DNA of 64,000 bases from Lepraria neglecta (Eukaryota > Ascomycota > Lecanoromycetes > Lecanorales > Stereocaulaceae), in NCBI GenBank assembly GCA_033220425.1, contig CM065646.1, positions 5,587,501-5,651,500 of the forward strand, in the 5' to 3' direction. A model generated the notes under the pieces. The model had not been told where the DNA came from. It saw nothing but the letters and a program-made list of their open reading frames with translations, and ran no database searches. The position numbers were made by a program, and so were the translations under genes. Below, piece after piece: positions 1 to 10,419 of this stretch (positions are counted from its first letter, which is position 1; every line of letters begins with the position of its first letter).

Positions 1-1
1 C

Positions 2-553
2 ACTACTGCAATTGTCCCCTCTTTCTACCCTCTCGCTCCATCTTTCGAACCCAAGAAAAGCAACGCAGGACTCGTCATCGGCATCCTAGCTGACGATGTC
101 CGTTTCTCAACCACCAATCTAGCGGACTTGCTACCCATCCTCTCCGCCCAGCAGGTCTCATATGAAGTTGTATCCACACATATCGGGCCTCTAAAGACTG
201 GCGTCTATTCCAACCAGTCCTTTGTCACTACATCCAGCGTCTTTTACGACGCCATCATCGTCGGCGGTGTAGTCGCCGGCACGAGCAACAGCAGCATTGA
301 CGCGACAGCCAACCCACTTGCGTTGTTCGAGGTGGAACAGTTCATCCAAGAGGCTTATGGGCATGGGAAGGCTATTGCGGCGTTGGGAACGGGCGTGGCG
401 ACGTTGCAGGCCATTAATGTTGACGTTGATTCTTCGATTGGGGTATATCAGGGTACTGCTTCGTCGGCCGTGACAGATGTTCTGAATGCGCTTTCTGGGC
501 CGGTTAGGTTTCCGCAGAGGTTTCCGGTTGATGATCCTAGTATCTGCCTGTGA
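2..553 (+). CDS. Large-subunit catalase, C-terminal part (partial)
   Basis: This is the 3' end of a gene that enters from the left edge. The frame is open from base 2 to a TGA at 551-553, giving about 183 residues. It matches the C-terminal flavodoxin/DJ-1-like domain that only large-subunit (about 80 kDa) catalases carry: a beta-strand start 'GLVIGILADDV', then 'YDAIIVGG', and near the end 'GHGKAIAALGTG'. The haem-binding catalase core would lie upstream, outside the window. Large catalases break down hydrogen peroxide and are often linked to conidia or secretion in fungi; which type this is cannot be told from the tail alone. No intron is seen in this part. The family call is fairly secure; the exact paralogue is not. 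Confidence 0.8.
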   Translation, partial: TTAIVPSFYPLAPSFEPKKSNAGLVIGILADDVRFSTTNLADLLPILSAQQVSYEVVSTHIGPLKTGVYSNQSFVTTSSVFYDAIIVGGVVAGTSNSSIDATANPLALFEVEQFIQEAYGHGKAIAALGTGVATLQAINVDVDSSIGVYQGTASSAVTDVLNALSGPVRFPQRFPVDDPSICL

Positions 554-1051
554 TAAAATCCAAATGTATCTGCAATATGTGTTTTTGGAACGGAGCGCAG
601 CGTCGAAGATTTGACGGACTAGCTCGTAATCGTGGAGAGGGGATTCAAGGATAGCGCGAATTGATTGCTACTTCGAAGCTTAGACACCAGTCTATAATGA
701 TACTATTAAATATGTTCTCTCACAAAGGTCTCGATGTTTGGGCAAGTTGAGTCGGGATAGTATCCATCTATAGGCAGACAGCATCCTACTAGCAAATCTT
801 CCTTTCGTTATACAACAAGGTATATTATGTTATACGTCTTCTCGCCGTTGCTCAGAGTGCGAAACACGACAACGTAATCAACCAATTTGTGCCCAAGATC
901 GTCCTGGTGCCCCAAGAAGTGTTTAATACATTTTTTGAAATTAAGCCCTGTAGGGCTGACGGTTGAGGGCTGAACCCTTCTAGAACCGTTAACCGCGATA
1001 TCAAATTGACACCAGAGACTCTCGCATCGTTACTATATCCATTCCACAAGA
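554..1051. other. Intergenic, no gene seen
   Basis: About 500 bp between the catalase stop and CGI121. It should hold the catalase terminator and the CGI121 promoter. An AT-rich stretch lies near 690-850. No coding frame of note was found on either strand. Confidence 0.6.
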
Positions 1052-1829
1052 ATGGCAGCTCTCCAGACCTTGCATCTAGCTCACCTTCCTCCAGACCTTG
1101 CTGTCCACGTAGCTCTCTACACCGACGTACGAAATGCTTCGTTCCTGCGGGATCAATTGCTTCAAGGGAACCCAGACTTTGAATACGCTCTCGTTGATGC
1201 AAGCGTAGTATGTAACGAAAAATCTCCATTGAAGCAATCTATCAAAATGTACTGATAGCAGCAGTAGATACTTTCAACCACCCATGCCTTAGCAGCAGTC
1301 TTCAGAGCCGCGAATGACCACCTCAAGGGACGATTGAAGAGCAGGAACGTGCATAGCGAAATCGTATTCAGTCTCGGCGCTAACAATAATGTATGCCTTT
1401 GCTCTGTTCTCGATGCCGATAAGTATAGTGTCTCAGAAACTCATGCAAACACTTTTGCAGATAGCGCAATCCCTCCGCACATTCGGAATCACACCCACCA
1501 CCACCAATCTCCTGGCCATTAAGCTCTCTACCGACCCAAGCATCACATCATCGACCATCTCCGAACATCTATCCGCCTCGATACAAGGCATACAGGTTGA
1601 ATTCAACGACGCCAAATTAGCGGGACTAAACAATATAGCGAAGATTCGGAAATTATACAAACTAGGAGGCGTTGGAGAGGAGGGATCAAAGGGGAAACGG
1701 AGACGGAAAGACGGAACTGTCGAAAGCAGCGGCCTTGTGGATGGGACGGCAGCCAAGGATGCTGAAAGGGAAAGGAGGGAACTTGAGGTTGCGATATTGG
1801 GCCTGATGGCTTTGAGGGGCGCGGTATGA
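1052..1829 (+). CDS. CGI121: EKC/KEOPS complex subunit Cgi121
   Basis: Cgi121 is a small subunit of the EKC/KEOPS complex, which makes the universal t6A37 modification on ANN-decoding tRNAs and also affects telomeres and transcription. Three exons give 208 residues: 1052-1211, 1293-1390 and 1461-1829, with introns 1212-1292 and 1391-1460. Family marks are '[16 protein letters not shown]' at the N-terminus, '[12 protein letters not shown]' before the first intron, then '[17 protein letters not shown]' and '[15 protein letters not shown]', and the closing 'GLMALRGAV'. The first donor could instead be GTATGT at 1208, but only the GTAACG donor at 1212 keeps the frame into exon 2. A lysine/arginine-rich insert (KGKRRRK) sits near residue 155. 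The length suits the family, and the gene looks whole. Confidence 0.85.
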
Positions 1830-2605
1830 ATGGTTCCATCTCGGACTGTATCTATCGTCTATCCCAGCGGCGCCAACGACCTCCAGGGAAGCAGCAACTG
1901 CTCTTCCGACGATCTTGCACAATGATTCAAGCGCACTTTTCGGGATAACAACCGAAGATTTGGTCTATCCATCGCGTCTAAGCCATGTCCTTTGGCAAAA
2001 CCACTGCTCCGAAGCACCTGTTTATCCCCTGAATCCAGCTTCCGAGACATCCTGTTTGGCAAAGACCCCGCTCCTACACAGCCATTTGCACCCTTTCTCT
2101 TGCTCCCGAGACTTACGTTCTGGCTCTAAACAATTTCTTCGAATGGTAATGCCGATACCAAAATCTGACAGGTGTACGTACTTTTCGGAGGGTTGTCTTC
2201 CCCATTGGGACCACTGTCTGAGTCCTGAGACCCATTGCAGGAACAATGACTCAGGCTGTGCCCCCCAAAATATGTCTCAAAACTCTTTCTTCTATCCATA
2301 GAGAAGCATGATTGATCATGCGTACTACGAAGTAGTGACCAGGATTAGTCCCGTCAGAGGCGAGCAGAGCAGGAGCAGTGGGGAGCAATGAAGCCCCGAG
2401 TGGAAGCTAATACTACACACCTGCACACACCCCTTCGACGAGTATTCCTCCTGCGTAGAGTGTTGCTCCATCCTCTACTTGCGATAGATGACCTCCCGGT
2501 AGGGGAAGATACCCAACACCGACGCAACTATGAGCTCGCAAAGCTCAAGCCAAACAGACCACAACAAAGAAAAACCCACTATTCATAAAACGCAGTTCAG
2601 CAGAC
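1830..2605. other. Intergenic, no convincing gene
   Basis: About 780 bp with several short overlapping frames on both strands (for example 1915-2301), none with splice signals or a recognisable family. Nothing further is supported. Confidence 0.5.
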
Positions 2606-3162
2606 ATGACAACAAGCATACCAGCCCGTTTTACAAGCCGCAGAACAGATCGACCAGGCTACACCGATAGTCCACCGATCATGCTCCTGAGAATCACAGA
2701 CCGCGGCGTTGCCTATGCTCGCGGATGGACTCGCCTAGTAGATATCGACCACTTCACTGCACACAGCAACAAGGCGGAGCTCATCATGGCCGAAATAGTA
2801 GCCACCGTACTCTATAACCACCACCCATACACCCTTGACGCGTTTCTTAATATGGAAACACGGCCAAATTTCAGTTTCACACGGAAGGAGTACGATCCCT
2901 GCAAACTAGATCTCTATATCCAACGCCGCAGAGATAGTAGAGTGCGACATATCGTGATTGTATGTCGATGTTACCTTTCATGAGCATACAGAGGAGAAAG
3001 TTGTGCTAACAGCGAATCCAGTGCGGTTACCGTACCTTTGGCGGAAGCACGCATAGGCCATATGACATTTCGGGATACGAGTGGGAGTACGCCATCGAGA
3101 CTACTGGGCGATGGGACGCCATTGAGGTTACACTCACCTTTCAGTGTCCCGAGGTAAGTTGA
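2606..3162 (+). CDS. Unknown protein, copy 1 of a three-member local family
   Basis: Not recognised as a named family. Two exons (2606-2959 and 3022-3162; donor GTATGT, acceptor CCAG) give about 164 residues. The gene is clearly related to two others in this window: all three carry 'PGYTD.PP' or a derivative, a 'VD(I/V).(H/K)FT' segment, a helix like 'MAEIVATVLYNHHPYTLDAFL', a strand like 'FSFTRKE', and an intron-linked 'CG' motif (CGYRT here, CGHLN and CGFLR in the others). The intron position before CG is shared with the copy at 12.6 kb. A GTAAGT at 3154 may start another intron, since an open frame (VEHEIVDLAIRF...) continues in another phase to a TAG near 3279; the true 3' end is therefore uncertain. 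This is the only copy without an obvious break in the conserved part. It lacks the long low-complexity N-terminal region of the other two. Confidence 0.55.
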
Positions 3163-3673
3163 ACACGAGATCGTGGACTTGGCGATACGTTTTGGCACCG
3201 AGCTGTCTCTTGCCAAGGTTGGGGAGGAGGACGGTAGCGCGGTTCAAGCTTGGTAGTCCTGCAATTTACAGGCCTGGGATCGTCCGCTGTGGAGGGGTAG
3301 CAAAGGGAGGAAGTGATACCACAATCAAGAGAAGTCAGCGAGCTTTCAGGCAAGGGATACATGGGGCAAGCAAGAGAACCTTTGATGGGTCTAGTAATAG
3401 CATTCTGACATAGTAATACCATCGCTATTGGCAACGAAGCATTGTATACCAATAGATCTCACACTTCGTACAATTCGTAAAGGAAAATTTTCATTCCTGG
3501 GAAGGCACATATCGACTGAGTCAGAGCTCGGATGGCATGGATGTAGGCTTGTGGGCACGGTAATATACTCTCTAATGCTATGGCAACCCAACTGTGTCCA
3601 ATGACTATGAACAACGCTCATTTCCATACATTGCTCCCGCCCAAGTGACAGTCTTCACATCGCTTCGTCATAC
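3163..3673. other. Intergenic, convergent gene ends
   Basis: About 500 bp between the unknown gene and the end of SLX4, which converge here. Part of 3163-3280 may still be coding for the upstream gene if the GTAAGT at 3154 is used as a donor. Nothing else was recognised. Confidence 0.5.
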
Positions 3674-6355
3674 CTACCATCTACTCCTAGCTCCACCTCT
3701 CAGGTTCTCCCTCCATAGACAGCACACGCTCCTCTCCTCACACCACGCCTTGACCAAGCCTGGCGAAACTTCTTCATCCTCACCCACTCTCCCCAAGCCT
3801 TCTGTATTCAGCCATACCGTTAGATCTTCCAACACAACAGGCTCGTACATGAGTATCTTCTCATGGAACGTCAGATTCCCAACATCACTAGTAGGCGGGA
3901 ATGTTGTGATTGCTTTACTCATGTTTTCGAAAAGGCGCGTTCGGGCTCCCTTGTCTGAATCGGTATCGCTAATAGTAGAGGCACCAAGCGATTGGCTAAG
4001 TGGAAGTTGACCAGGTGACTTGGGTGGGAAGCGTCTGCGTGGTGGAGATGGAGTTGGTGGACTTGAGTCATATATCTCGTCTCCTGCTAACGCAGCCGCT
4101 TCAGCCCGTGATCCTTTTGGTGAGGTCGCTTTCCGTTTTCGCCTTGGGGACGAAGTTGTCGCCGTCGAGTCTTTCCTTGGTCGGCCGCGAGGCTTTTTGG
4201 GGGTCATGTCATTCGCTTCCTCGGCACTTGGTACTTTTGCGGCTGCTGCTTTGGATGGCCTTCCCTTTTTCTTCGCCGGGCTGCTTCCCTTGGACTGCTC
4301 ATCTACAGCATTATGTGTTGTAGGCTGTGGAACATTGGCGTTGACTGGGACTTCTTCTAACGCCATAGCCACTTTGCTTTCCCAACATCGTTCCAGCAGC
4401 ACAATCATCGCTTCCCTCCTCTTGATAGATTTGAAGCCATACGATGCAACTTCTTTGCTCAACTGTACATCCGTGAAACCCTTGTAATTGGGCATTTTAT
4501 CTAATGCAGGCTTTGCGCCAGCGGCTTTCTTGACTGGGGATCGGCTCTTTGGGCGTTTCTTCAGCGCGGCTTCGGCCACAGACCGTGGTATCACCAGCTC
4601 TGGCTCTGGCTCTTGAATCTGCTGCTGTAGTGCAGGCGTTGCATCGAGATTGAGCGTTGGTACGCTTTGGAGATCTGCAAGCTCGTTGCCTGGCCTACCG
4701 TCTTCCTTCGCTTTTTGCTGGATCTCGCCTACTTTTGGTACCATCGGGACTGCGATAGAATGAGCTACAATCTTATGCGGCTTCGGTGTAACCGACAGAT
4801 CCACCACCTCCGCATTGAGCAGCGCGCCACTCAAGTCTCGAGACGCGACAGACCAAAGGTCCCTTGATCGTGTTAATGCTGATGAGTTGTATGGCTTGAA
4901 TTTCGCTGATGGCACAGCTGAAAGACCCCATTCATCATCTATATACTCCGATTCATTCATAGCCTTCTGGGGATTCTTCAAGAAGGTTGGCGAGTCCTCC
5001 CGTGCGAGCTGGCTGGAGGTACCAAAGAGCACTTCTTGATCGCGTGCAGTCTTCATAGCCGACTCAGGTGAAAGTAAAATAGGCTGCTTTTGTTTCTTCG
5101 CTTTGGCCGTTGTGGATCTTGGTTTCGCCGTCTTCTTCACTGGTGATCTGCGCCTTACAATTACAGGCGTCTTAGTTTGATTAATTTGACCGTTTGTGTC
5201 AGGTTCAGACCCTACAACAGAGGCTCCAAAGTACTGCAGTACTGACCGGGTTTCTAACGATTCAACAGCCACAAAGGGAGCGGTGGCCTTGCCCGTGACC
5301 GTCTGAGGCTTCCTCTTTGGTGACTTGGTTCTTTGAGATTTTTTGGCTGGAGGGGCACAGACTCCATTCACGAGCTCAATCTTCCTCCTCTTGACCATTG
5401 CTTCACCATCGACTTTACGTGTTACCTCAAAAGCGGGTGCTGAGCCATCGTCCTTCTGCGCGAACCCAAAATCGCCCAAGAGCTTACCAATGCAAGCAAC
5501 TGGTAGCACCTTTGCTGCAGGCGCGTCCGAACAAGGGGCGGACGCCGTGGATCTTTCAACATCATCAGAATGGTTGGGGGCTTGCATTGTATCCCTGACT
5601 GGAGTCCACTCCTTCCTCAGTGGAATAGCTTTCTCCAGACATAGCTCACGAAACTCTTCCCGAGCTTGTGCATCCTCAGCTTGCGTACCAACTGGTAGCT
5701 CAGCCAGAGTAGCAATAGGTTCCTTTGGTTTCTTTGTAGTGGACGCCGCCTTCTTGGGTTTATCGGTGGACCTTGCAGCGCCAGGCTTTGTGATCTTGGT
5801 CTTCTTGATCTTGGTCTGCGTCTCGCCCTCGTCCTTGCTCTTCTTCTTGCGAGATTTCTTCGGGGGTAGAGTATCACTGTCCTTCACCAGAATTGCAGAT
5901 CCCTTCGATTCTACAGCGACTATGTCCCTCTTGATAGGCTCCGGGTCCTCCTCTTGCGAGACCCCAGGCTTCCTGAACGTAGGCACCTTCTCCTCCCCCC
6001 TTGCCTTCGTACCCTTACCCGGCAACTTATTGCCATTCCCTAATCCATATCTCTCCTCCAATCCCAATCTCTTAACGCTCGGCTGCGACGCGTCCTCACC
6101 ACTTGACCGGACCTGTCTATGGAGACTCGATGCGCTTGAGAATTCTGGCAAAGCATCCGCAGGACTGGGCGTTGCCTTGCTCCCACTCGGCGGGCGAAGC
6201 GGCATGCTAGAGAACAATTGCGACAGCGAGGGTAGACTAGGCGACGAAGACATGTCGGCAGATTTCGTGTGTGGATGGGTGAACGCCATTGCGGAGTGGG
6301 GAGGCGAGGAGGAAAGGACGATTGTAGATGTGCCTGCCATTCTGGCGCAGCGCAC
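3674..6355 (-). CDS. SLX4: Structure-specific endonuclease subunit SLX4
   Basis: SLX4 is the scaffold partner of the SLX1 nuclease. The complex cuts branched DNA such as flaps, replication forks and Holliday junctions in the nucleus. The single-exon frame codes for 893 residues and ends in TAG. The diagnostic part is the C-terminal conserved domain (about residues 800-893) with 'FHEKILMYEPVVLEDLTVWL' and 'VKAWCEERSVCCLWR', which binds SLX1. Two AT-hook-like motifs (KKKGRPSK near residue 697, KPRGRPRK near 722) and a SAP-like helical segment near 621-665 ('KGFTDVQLSKEVASYGFK') support DNA binding. The rest is low-complexity and basic, as usual in fungal SLX4. A second ATG five codons in (MAGTSTIV) may be the real start, since it resembles other fungal N-termini. 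The long open frame on the opposite strand is a shadow. Confidence 0.93.
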   Translation of the reverse strand: MRCARMAGTSTIVLSSSPPHSAMAFTHPHTKSADMSSSPSLPSLSQLFSSMPLRPPSGSKATPSPADALPEFSSASSLHRQVRSSGEDASQPSVKRLGLEERYGLGNGNKLPGKGTKARGEEKVPTFRKPGVSQEEDPEPIKRDIVAVESKGSAILVKDSDTLPPKKSRKKKSKDEGETQTKIKKTKITKPGAARSTDKPKKAASTTKKPKEPIATLAELPVGTQAEDAQAREEFRELCLEKAIPLRKEWTPVRDTMQAPNHSDDVERSTASAPCSDAPAAKVLPVACIGKLLGDFGFAQKDDGSAPAFEVTRKVDGEAMVKRRKIELVNGVCAPPAKKSQRTKSPKRKPQTVTGKATAPFVAVESLETRSVLQYFGASVVGSEPDTNGQINQTKTPVIVRRRSPVKKTAKPRSTTAKAKKQKQPILLSPESAMKTARDQEVLFGTSSQLAREDSPTFLKNPQKAMNESEYIDDEWGLSAVPSAKFKPYNSSALTRSRDLWSVASRDLSGALLNAEVVDLSVTPKPHKIVAHSIAVPMVPKVGEIQQKAKEDGRPGNELADLQSVPTLNLDATPALQQQIQEPEPELVIPRSVAEAALKKRPKSRSPVKKAAGAKPALDKMPNYKGFTDVQLSKEVASYGFKSIKRREAMIVLLERCWESKVAMALEEVPVNANVPQPTTHNAVDEQSKGSSPAKKKGRPSKAAAAKVPSAEEANDMTPKKPRGRPRKDSTATTSSPRRKRKATSPKGSRAEAAALAGDEIYDSSPPTPSPPRRRFPPKSPGQLPLSQSLGASTISDTDSDKGARTRLFENMSKAITTFPPTSDVGNLTFHEKILMYEPVVLEDLTVWLNTEGLGRVGEDEEVSPGLVKAWCEERSVCCLWRENLRGGARSRW

Positions 6356-6762
6356 GGCGCGCAGAAGGAGGAATGAGCGCGTCAGGGTTGGACTTGCATT
6401 CTTAGCACTCCGTTGATGCCTCTTGCGTATGGAATTGGTTGTATTGCTGGAGGTTTACAGGTCCAACCATTGGGTGGCGATGGTGGATTGAAATTATTCA
6501 GACGACGCAGATTTTACTAATCCCACACAAACACGCCTCGCGATGGCATGTGACACTTGGCAGTCTATATAAGATACAAACAAAAACTAACAAACCCTCA
6601 ATTCTAATAAGATAGGCATAAATACTCTATCTAAAAATTCTCACTAACTATTTCGCCCGTCAAGCTTCCCCAGAAATACTAACAACAGCCATCTACAAAG
6701 ACAACACTACATACTTCGCACAACAATTTGTCACAAATGCCACTACAACCATTGCCATCGCT
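6356..6762. other. Intergenic, SLX4 promoter side
   Basis: About 400 bp upstream of SLX4 and downstream of the decayed gene. AT-rich (for example 6560-6650). No gene seen. Confidence 0.5.
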
Positions 6763-7982
6763 TCACCTATATCCTCTAACACCATAGCCAGAGTAGTATT
6801 TATCGGAGTCGTCGCTATCATACCCAGGATGACGTGGAGGATCGGAGCCCATGAGTTGCGCCATCTGAACCTACTTCTCATACTCCTGTTCCGCCATTTT
6901 CCAACGTTCTCTATCCTTCTTTGAAAGCTGCTTCTTTAGCTTGTCGACGTTGATGTCGTCTGGGTCCTTCTGATCCAAGCGTGTTAGATCGTCACCGCAC
7001 CAGTCCTTGACCTTTCCGGTGTGACGCGCAATACATTTATAGCAAAGTACACAAACCCGGGCTCTTGTCGGCTGAGAACAGCCCAGCTCAGAGGGATGAA
7101 TCGTTTGATTTTCATGGATTCTTCATCATCATCCTTTTAGCGGCTTTTCGCCTTACGTTTGCCTGCAGCGCGCTTCGAGACAGGACGACGGTCATCGTCG
7201 TCATCCTCATCATAAACAGGCTTCTTCATTAAAGCTTGGGACTCGCCACCACGACGGACCAAGGCTCGAGAGTCACTATTATCAGACTCATCGTCGTCAT
7301 CATCGTAGACCGGCTGCTTCTTTTTCTTCAAAGTCTGAGGTTTTCCAGTGCGGCGGTTCAAGGCTCGGGAGTCACCGTTGTCAGACTCATCGTCCTCATC
7401 ATCGTAGACAGGTTTTTTCTGCTTGGAGGCCTAAGCTTTTCCACCGCGACGAACCAAAGTTCGAGAGCTGCCGTCATCAGACTCGTCCTCATCACCACTC
7501 TGGTCTCGCGCACGTCTGTCATGATCACGTCCAGATCCTCTATATTTATCATTGTCATCGTAGTTGTGACGTCGATGTTGGTCTCTTTCCGTCTCCCGAC
7601 CAGATTCTCTATCGCCCCGAGGATGAAGCATCACCTACTTGCGGTCATCACCTTCGTCGTCGTGTTCATCATGGTACTTCTTGGCCCGAGCACGCTTTTT
7701 CTGATGGCGTGAGGACTCTGGGGATTCTCTGCCTCTGTCACCGTCGTGTCGAGACTGGGCATGAGAGCATTTTCCTAGCTGGAGGCCCTTGTTGGACTTC
7801 TTCGCTATGGATTTCGAGGAAGGAGCTGGTTTCCGCTGGGTAGAGTCTCCACTCGATGCTTTGGCTGTTTTAAGGCTGTGGATATCAAGATCATCCACGG
7901 AGTCGTTGCCGTGATAAGCGATCGCGAGCGGCTTCTTCTTTGGACGGCTTGTTCTAGGTTCTTTGTATGGAGTCCGTGGCAT
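6763..7982 (-). pseudogene. Decayed repeat-containing acidic/basic protein gene
   Basis: Not a recognised family. From an ATG at 7982 one frame runs to 7137 (282 codons) but is cut by in-frame TAG at 7635 and 7431 and then ends in TAA at 7137. The product would be highly charged, with a repeat of about 34 residues: an acidic 'KPVYDDEDDESD' block, then 'SRAL' and 'RR.G..Q' linkers, present about three times. At the second TAG the matching position of the two other repeat copies is Gln, so the stop most likely arose from CAG. Further on (about 7070-6763), in another frame, coding-like sequence continues with cysteine pairs ('VCVLCYKCIARH', 'DWCGDD') and a charged helix ('VDKLKKQLSKKDRERW'), with another TAG at 6871. 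I infer one gene of at least two exons that has lost its frame. Readthrough or mRNA editing is possible but less likely. Confidence 0.55.
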
Positions 7983-8583
7983 TTTGCCAAGTTTATGAAG
8001 GTTGGGAAGTCTTTGCTTGGAAACAAAGGTTCTGTGGTAGTTCGAAGTGTATTTGGGTCACCGGCTTCAGTTTGGGGATGGAAATGTTGAAGTTTGTAGG
8101 CAAGCTGAGGACAGGTTTATAAAGATCCTAATTAGGACACATAAACGCCAGGGTTCTCGAAAAGTGGCCGATATGACTCCTTCTGGAGTCAGCAGACCAC
8201 ACCAGGTTCAGCCGAGGGTGACTATGATACGAGCCGAGCAGTTCCTCAAGCGATGTGCATGGTTCAAGGAAAAATCATAGAGCCGTCCCAGGGCAAGGTT
8301 CTGGAAGGCCGAAACAAGACCAGGGTTTTCGTCCAAAAATTGATAATCATACCAGTAGGGCCTATACAGCCCTGATTCGTTGCTGGACGGGTGCGTTGAA
8401 GCAGAGGTAGCGATACCCGGAAATTCCAAGCCGATACTGACTCAATGCTGGATGAGGTCGAGTTGGACGGCATGTATTGGCATCAACGGCGGTAATCCAG
8501 GCCGAATGCCCCTTCAGCGTTTCCTAGCCTCCTCAAACATCATAGCATGGAGGCACTGAGCAGGATCAATGCCGATCATCCAT
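7983..8583. other. Intergenic, no gene seen
   Basis: About 600 bp between the start of the decayed gene and the end of the Tim17-family gene. Short overlapping frames on both strands (8047-8280, 8208-8429) show no family features and are regarded as chance. Confidence 0.5.
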
Positions 8584-9264
8584 TCAACCATTCATCTCCT
8601 TAAATTCAATGTGATCACGGGGCCTTCCCAGCAGGAAGTCTACATATCCCAATCGTCGACCTCGCGCTAAGCCCAGTGCATCTTGTACCAGGCCAAAAGA
8701 TAAGCCGCCGAGTAAGCCGACTTTGGTCGTACGTGCTGCGGTGGGAAGGGGAAATTTGTCTGTTTTAGAGTCGGTTAGCTAACGAGTTTATTCGTAGTAC
8801 AGTTTTATCTCAGAAGACGTACTCCAAGCACTAAAACCCCCCGAGATGCTCAGCCCAGCAACAACAGTAGATAAGAAATCCTTGGTCCCTCTCATCCGAT
8901 CTACAGACTCTTCAACCAAGAAGAATGATCCAGCCCAGAAAGCTATCTTTGATCCCATCTTCATGCCCTCTTTGATGCCCCCAAGTATCATATGGTAATT
9001 CTTGCTTTTGTGATACAGGTACCATCCTGCGGATGTTGTAGGGAATCTGTGCGAATTTTCGGCTCTAAAGCGAAGACCAGCTGTCTTGCTGCCATGGGAG
9101 AGACCCAAGGCCAAACCAGTCGCAAAAGCACCGGTGGTGGCAGCTGGAAGACGAATGTAGAAGGGTATTGATAGTCGGTTTTCGTGGATTGGAGTTGGTG
9201 GGAAGGGATACGGAAACGCTCGTGGGATCTCAACTGGAGCTTCTCGCTCATCCATGGCTGGCAA
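8584..9264 (-). CDS. Tim17/Tim22/Tim23/Pmp24-family membrane protein
   Basis: Two exons, 9264-8823 and 8759-8584, joined across a 63-bp intron (donor GTACGT, branch GCTAAC, acceptor AACAG), give 205 residues. The first exon alone would end early at 8788, but the second supplies the conserved family end ('FPLPTAARTTKVGL', 'GRRLGYVDFLLG'). The core 'GGIKEGMKMGSKIAFWAGSFFLVEE' followed by 'STVVAGLS' is the glycine-rich helix pattern of the Tim17/22/23 fold, and 'ATTGAFATGLALGLSHG' forms an earlier membrane segment. Members are inner mitochondrial membrane translocase subunits or relatives in mitochondria or peroxisomes. This protein resembles the little-studied fungal relatives rather than Tim17, 22 or 23 themselves, so a role in import is inference. 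The gene is divergent from the small gene at 9445, sharing about 180 bp of promoter. Confidence 0.75.
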
Positions 9265-9444
9265 TGCTGGGCAAGACTCTTACAGCCTTCTCGCAGCTAG
9301 CGGAAGAGCTCAATGGGATGTAGTGCCACAGTTCACCGTCGAAAACGGAATTAATCCCGCTATATTGATATGTCGACACCAAATACTCAACGCGTTCTCG
9401 CCAGTCGAATTCTTGAACTTCTCCAACAAGTAACAGGTTTCATC

Positions 9445-9964
9445 ATGGTACGCACGAGCTCCTAAGATCTACCATTCAGTATACTAACTCTGTTTGACTT
9501 AGCCCCCCAAAGCACCGAACCAACAGCAGTGGACGCTGCGATTCAAACAACACAAAACCACCATCCTCCTCTTCGTAACCCAAAGCCAGTCCTTCACGTC
9601 AATAAAAGAAGATCTATTGGAGTCCATGAAAGCTACAGGGATCAAAGATGTAAACGGCTATCTTCTGCCATCAGATCCAGAAGCTATCGTCTTCGGCCTG
9701 CCAATAGACAAAAACGACCCAAGCAAAGGATGGGTGCCTTTAGAGATACCTGAGGTGTCGGACACGGATACGAAGGGGAAGGGTGTCAAGAAGGGCAGCG
9801 TGCTGAATCAGAGTCCTCTGGGTGCTGGTCTGAAAGATGGGGCTATGTTGGCGTTCAAGTTCAAGGACCCAGATGCTCAGGATGTGATGGAGCTGGATGA
9901 TGAGTGGGATGTTGTGATACCTAAATATGAGGATGAGGATGGGAGTCAAAGCCAGGACCGATGA
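9445..9964 (+). CDS. Small conserved fungal protein of unknown function
   Basis: The first exon is only the ATG (9445-9447); a 55-bp intron (GTACGC...TTAG) follows and exon 2 runs 9503-9964, giving 154 residues. Placing a start codon alone in exon 1 explains why a good frame opens without its own ATG at 9503, and yields the natural N-terminus 'MPPKAPNQQQWTLRFKQHKT'. The N-terminal half alternates strands and a helix ('TTILLFVTQSQSFTSIKEDLLESM'), which looks like a ubiquitin-like fold, but this is only a guess from the pattern. The C-terminus is acidic (KYEDEDGSQSQDR). I recall similar short proteins in other filamentous ascomycetes, without known function. It shares a short promoter region with the divergent Tim17-family gene. 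Confidence 0.7.
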
Positions 9965-10419
9965 TGAGACAGGAAAGTCTACGACTGTATGATACTCAGG
10001 ACCAGAACCAAGCTCCGGCATGAACGACGAAATCTACCACCTCAAAAGCAAAGTGATCTAGTGCTCAGAGCACTCTACCTTTGTTTACTGGACTCCTTGA
10101 CTTCTGCAAATATTGCCTTGTTCCATTGCTGCACTTTCATTTTCGCTTATTCTCCTCTACAGAATGGTCGGTCGTACAAAACTCGCACCTTCGTTTCGTT
10201 TGTGCTCGTTCTTTTTCACTGATCCCTCTTAAAGAATCATCTATCATGCATAACTTGCATATCTCTTCAGTCATGATTTGAGGAGACATCAAGAGATCCT
10301 GCCCTACTCGATTTAGGGTTTCGCCTTCCAATCTCATATACACCTCGACTCACTGCTGCCTATGTTGAGGTGGCTCGCCCTCACGTTGCCTTTGCTCGAA
10401 TCGACGACTGCCTGTCCCC
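9965..10419. other. Intergenic, no gene seen
   Basis: About 450 bp, pyrimidine-rich in the second half (10120-10330), as is common upstream of fungal start sites. Probably the promoter of the next locus. Confidence 0.5.

Noticed and set aside
5343-6416. 357-codon open frame on the plus strand
   Set aside because: It lies entirely opposite SLX4, whose conserved C-terminal domain proves the minus strand. The composition is the mirror of the SLX4 low-complexity part.
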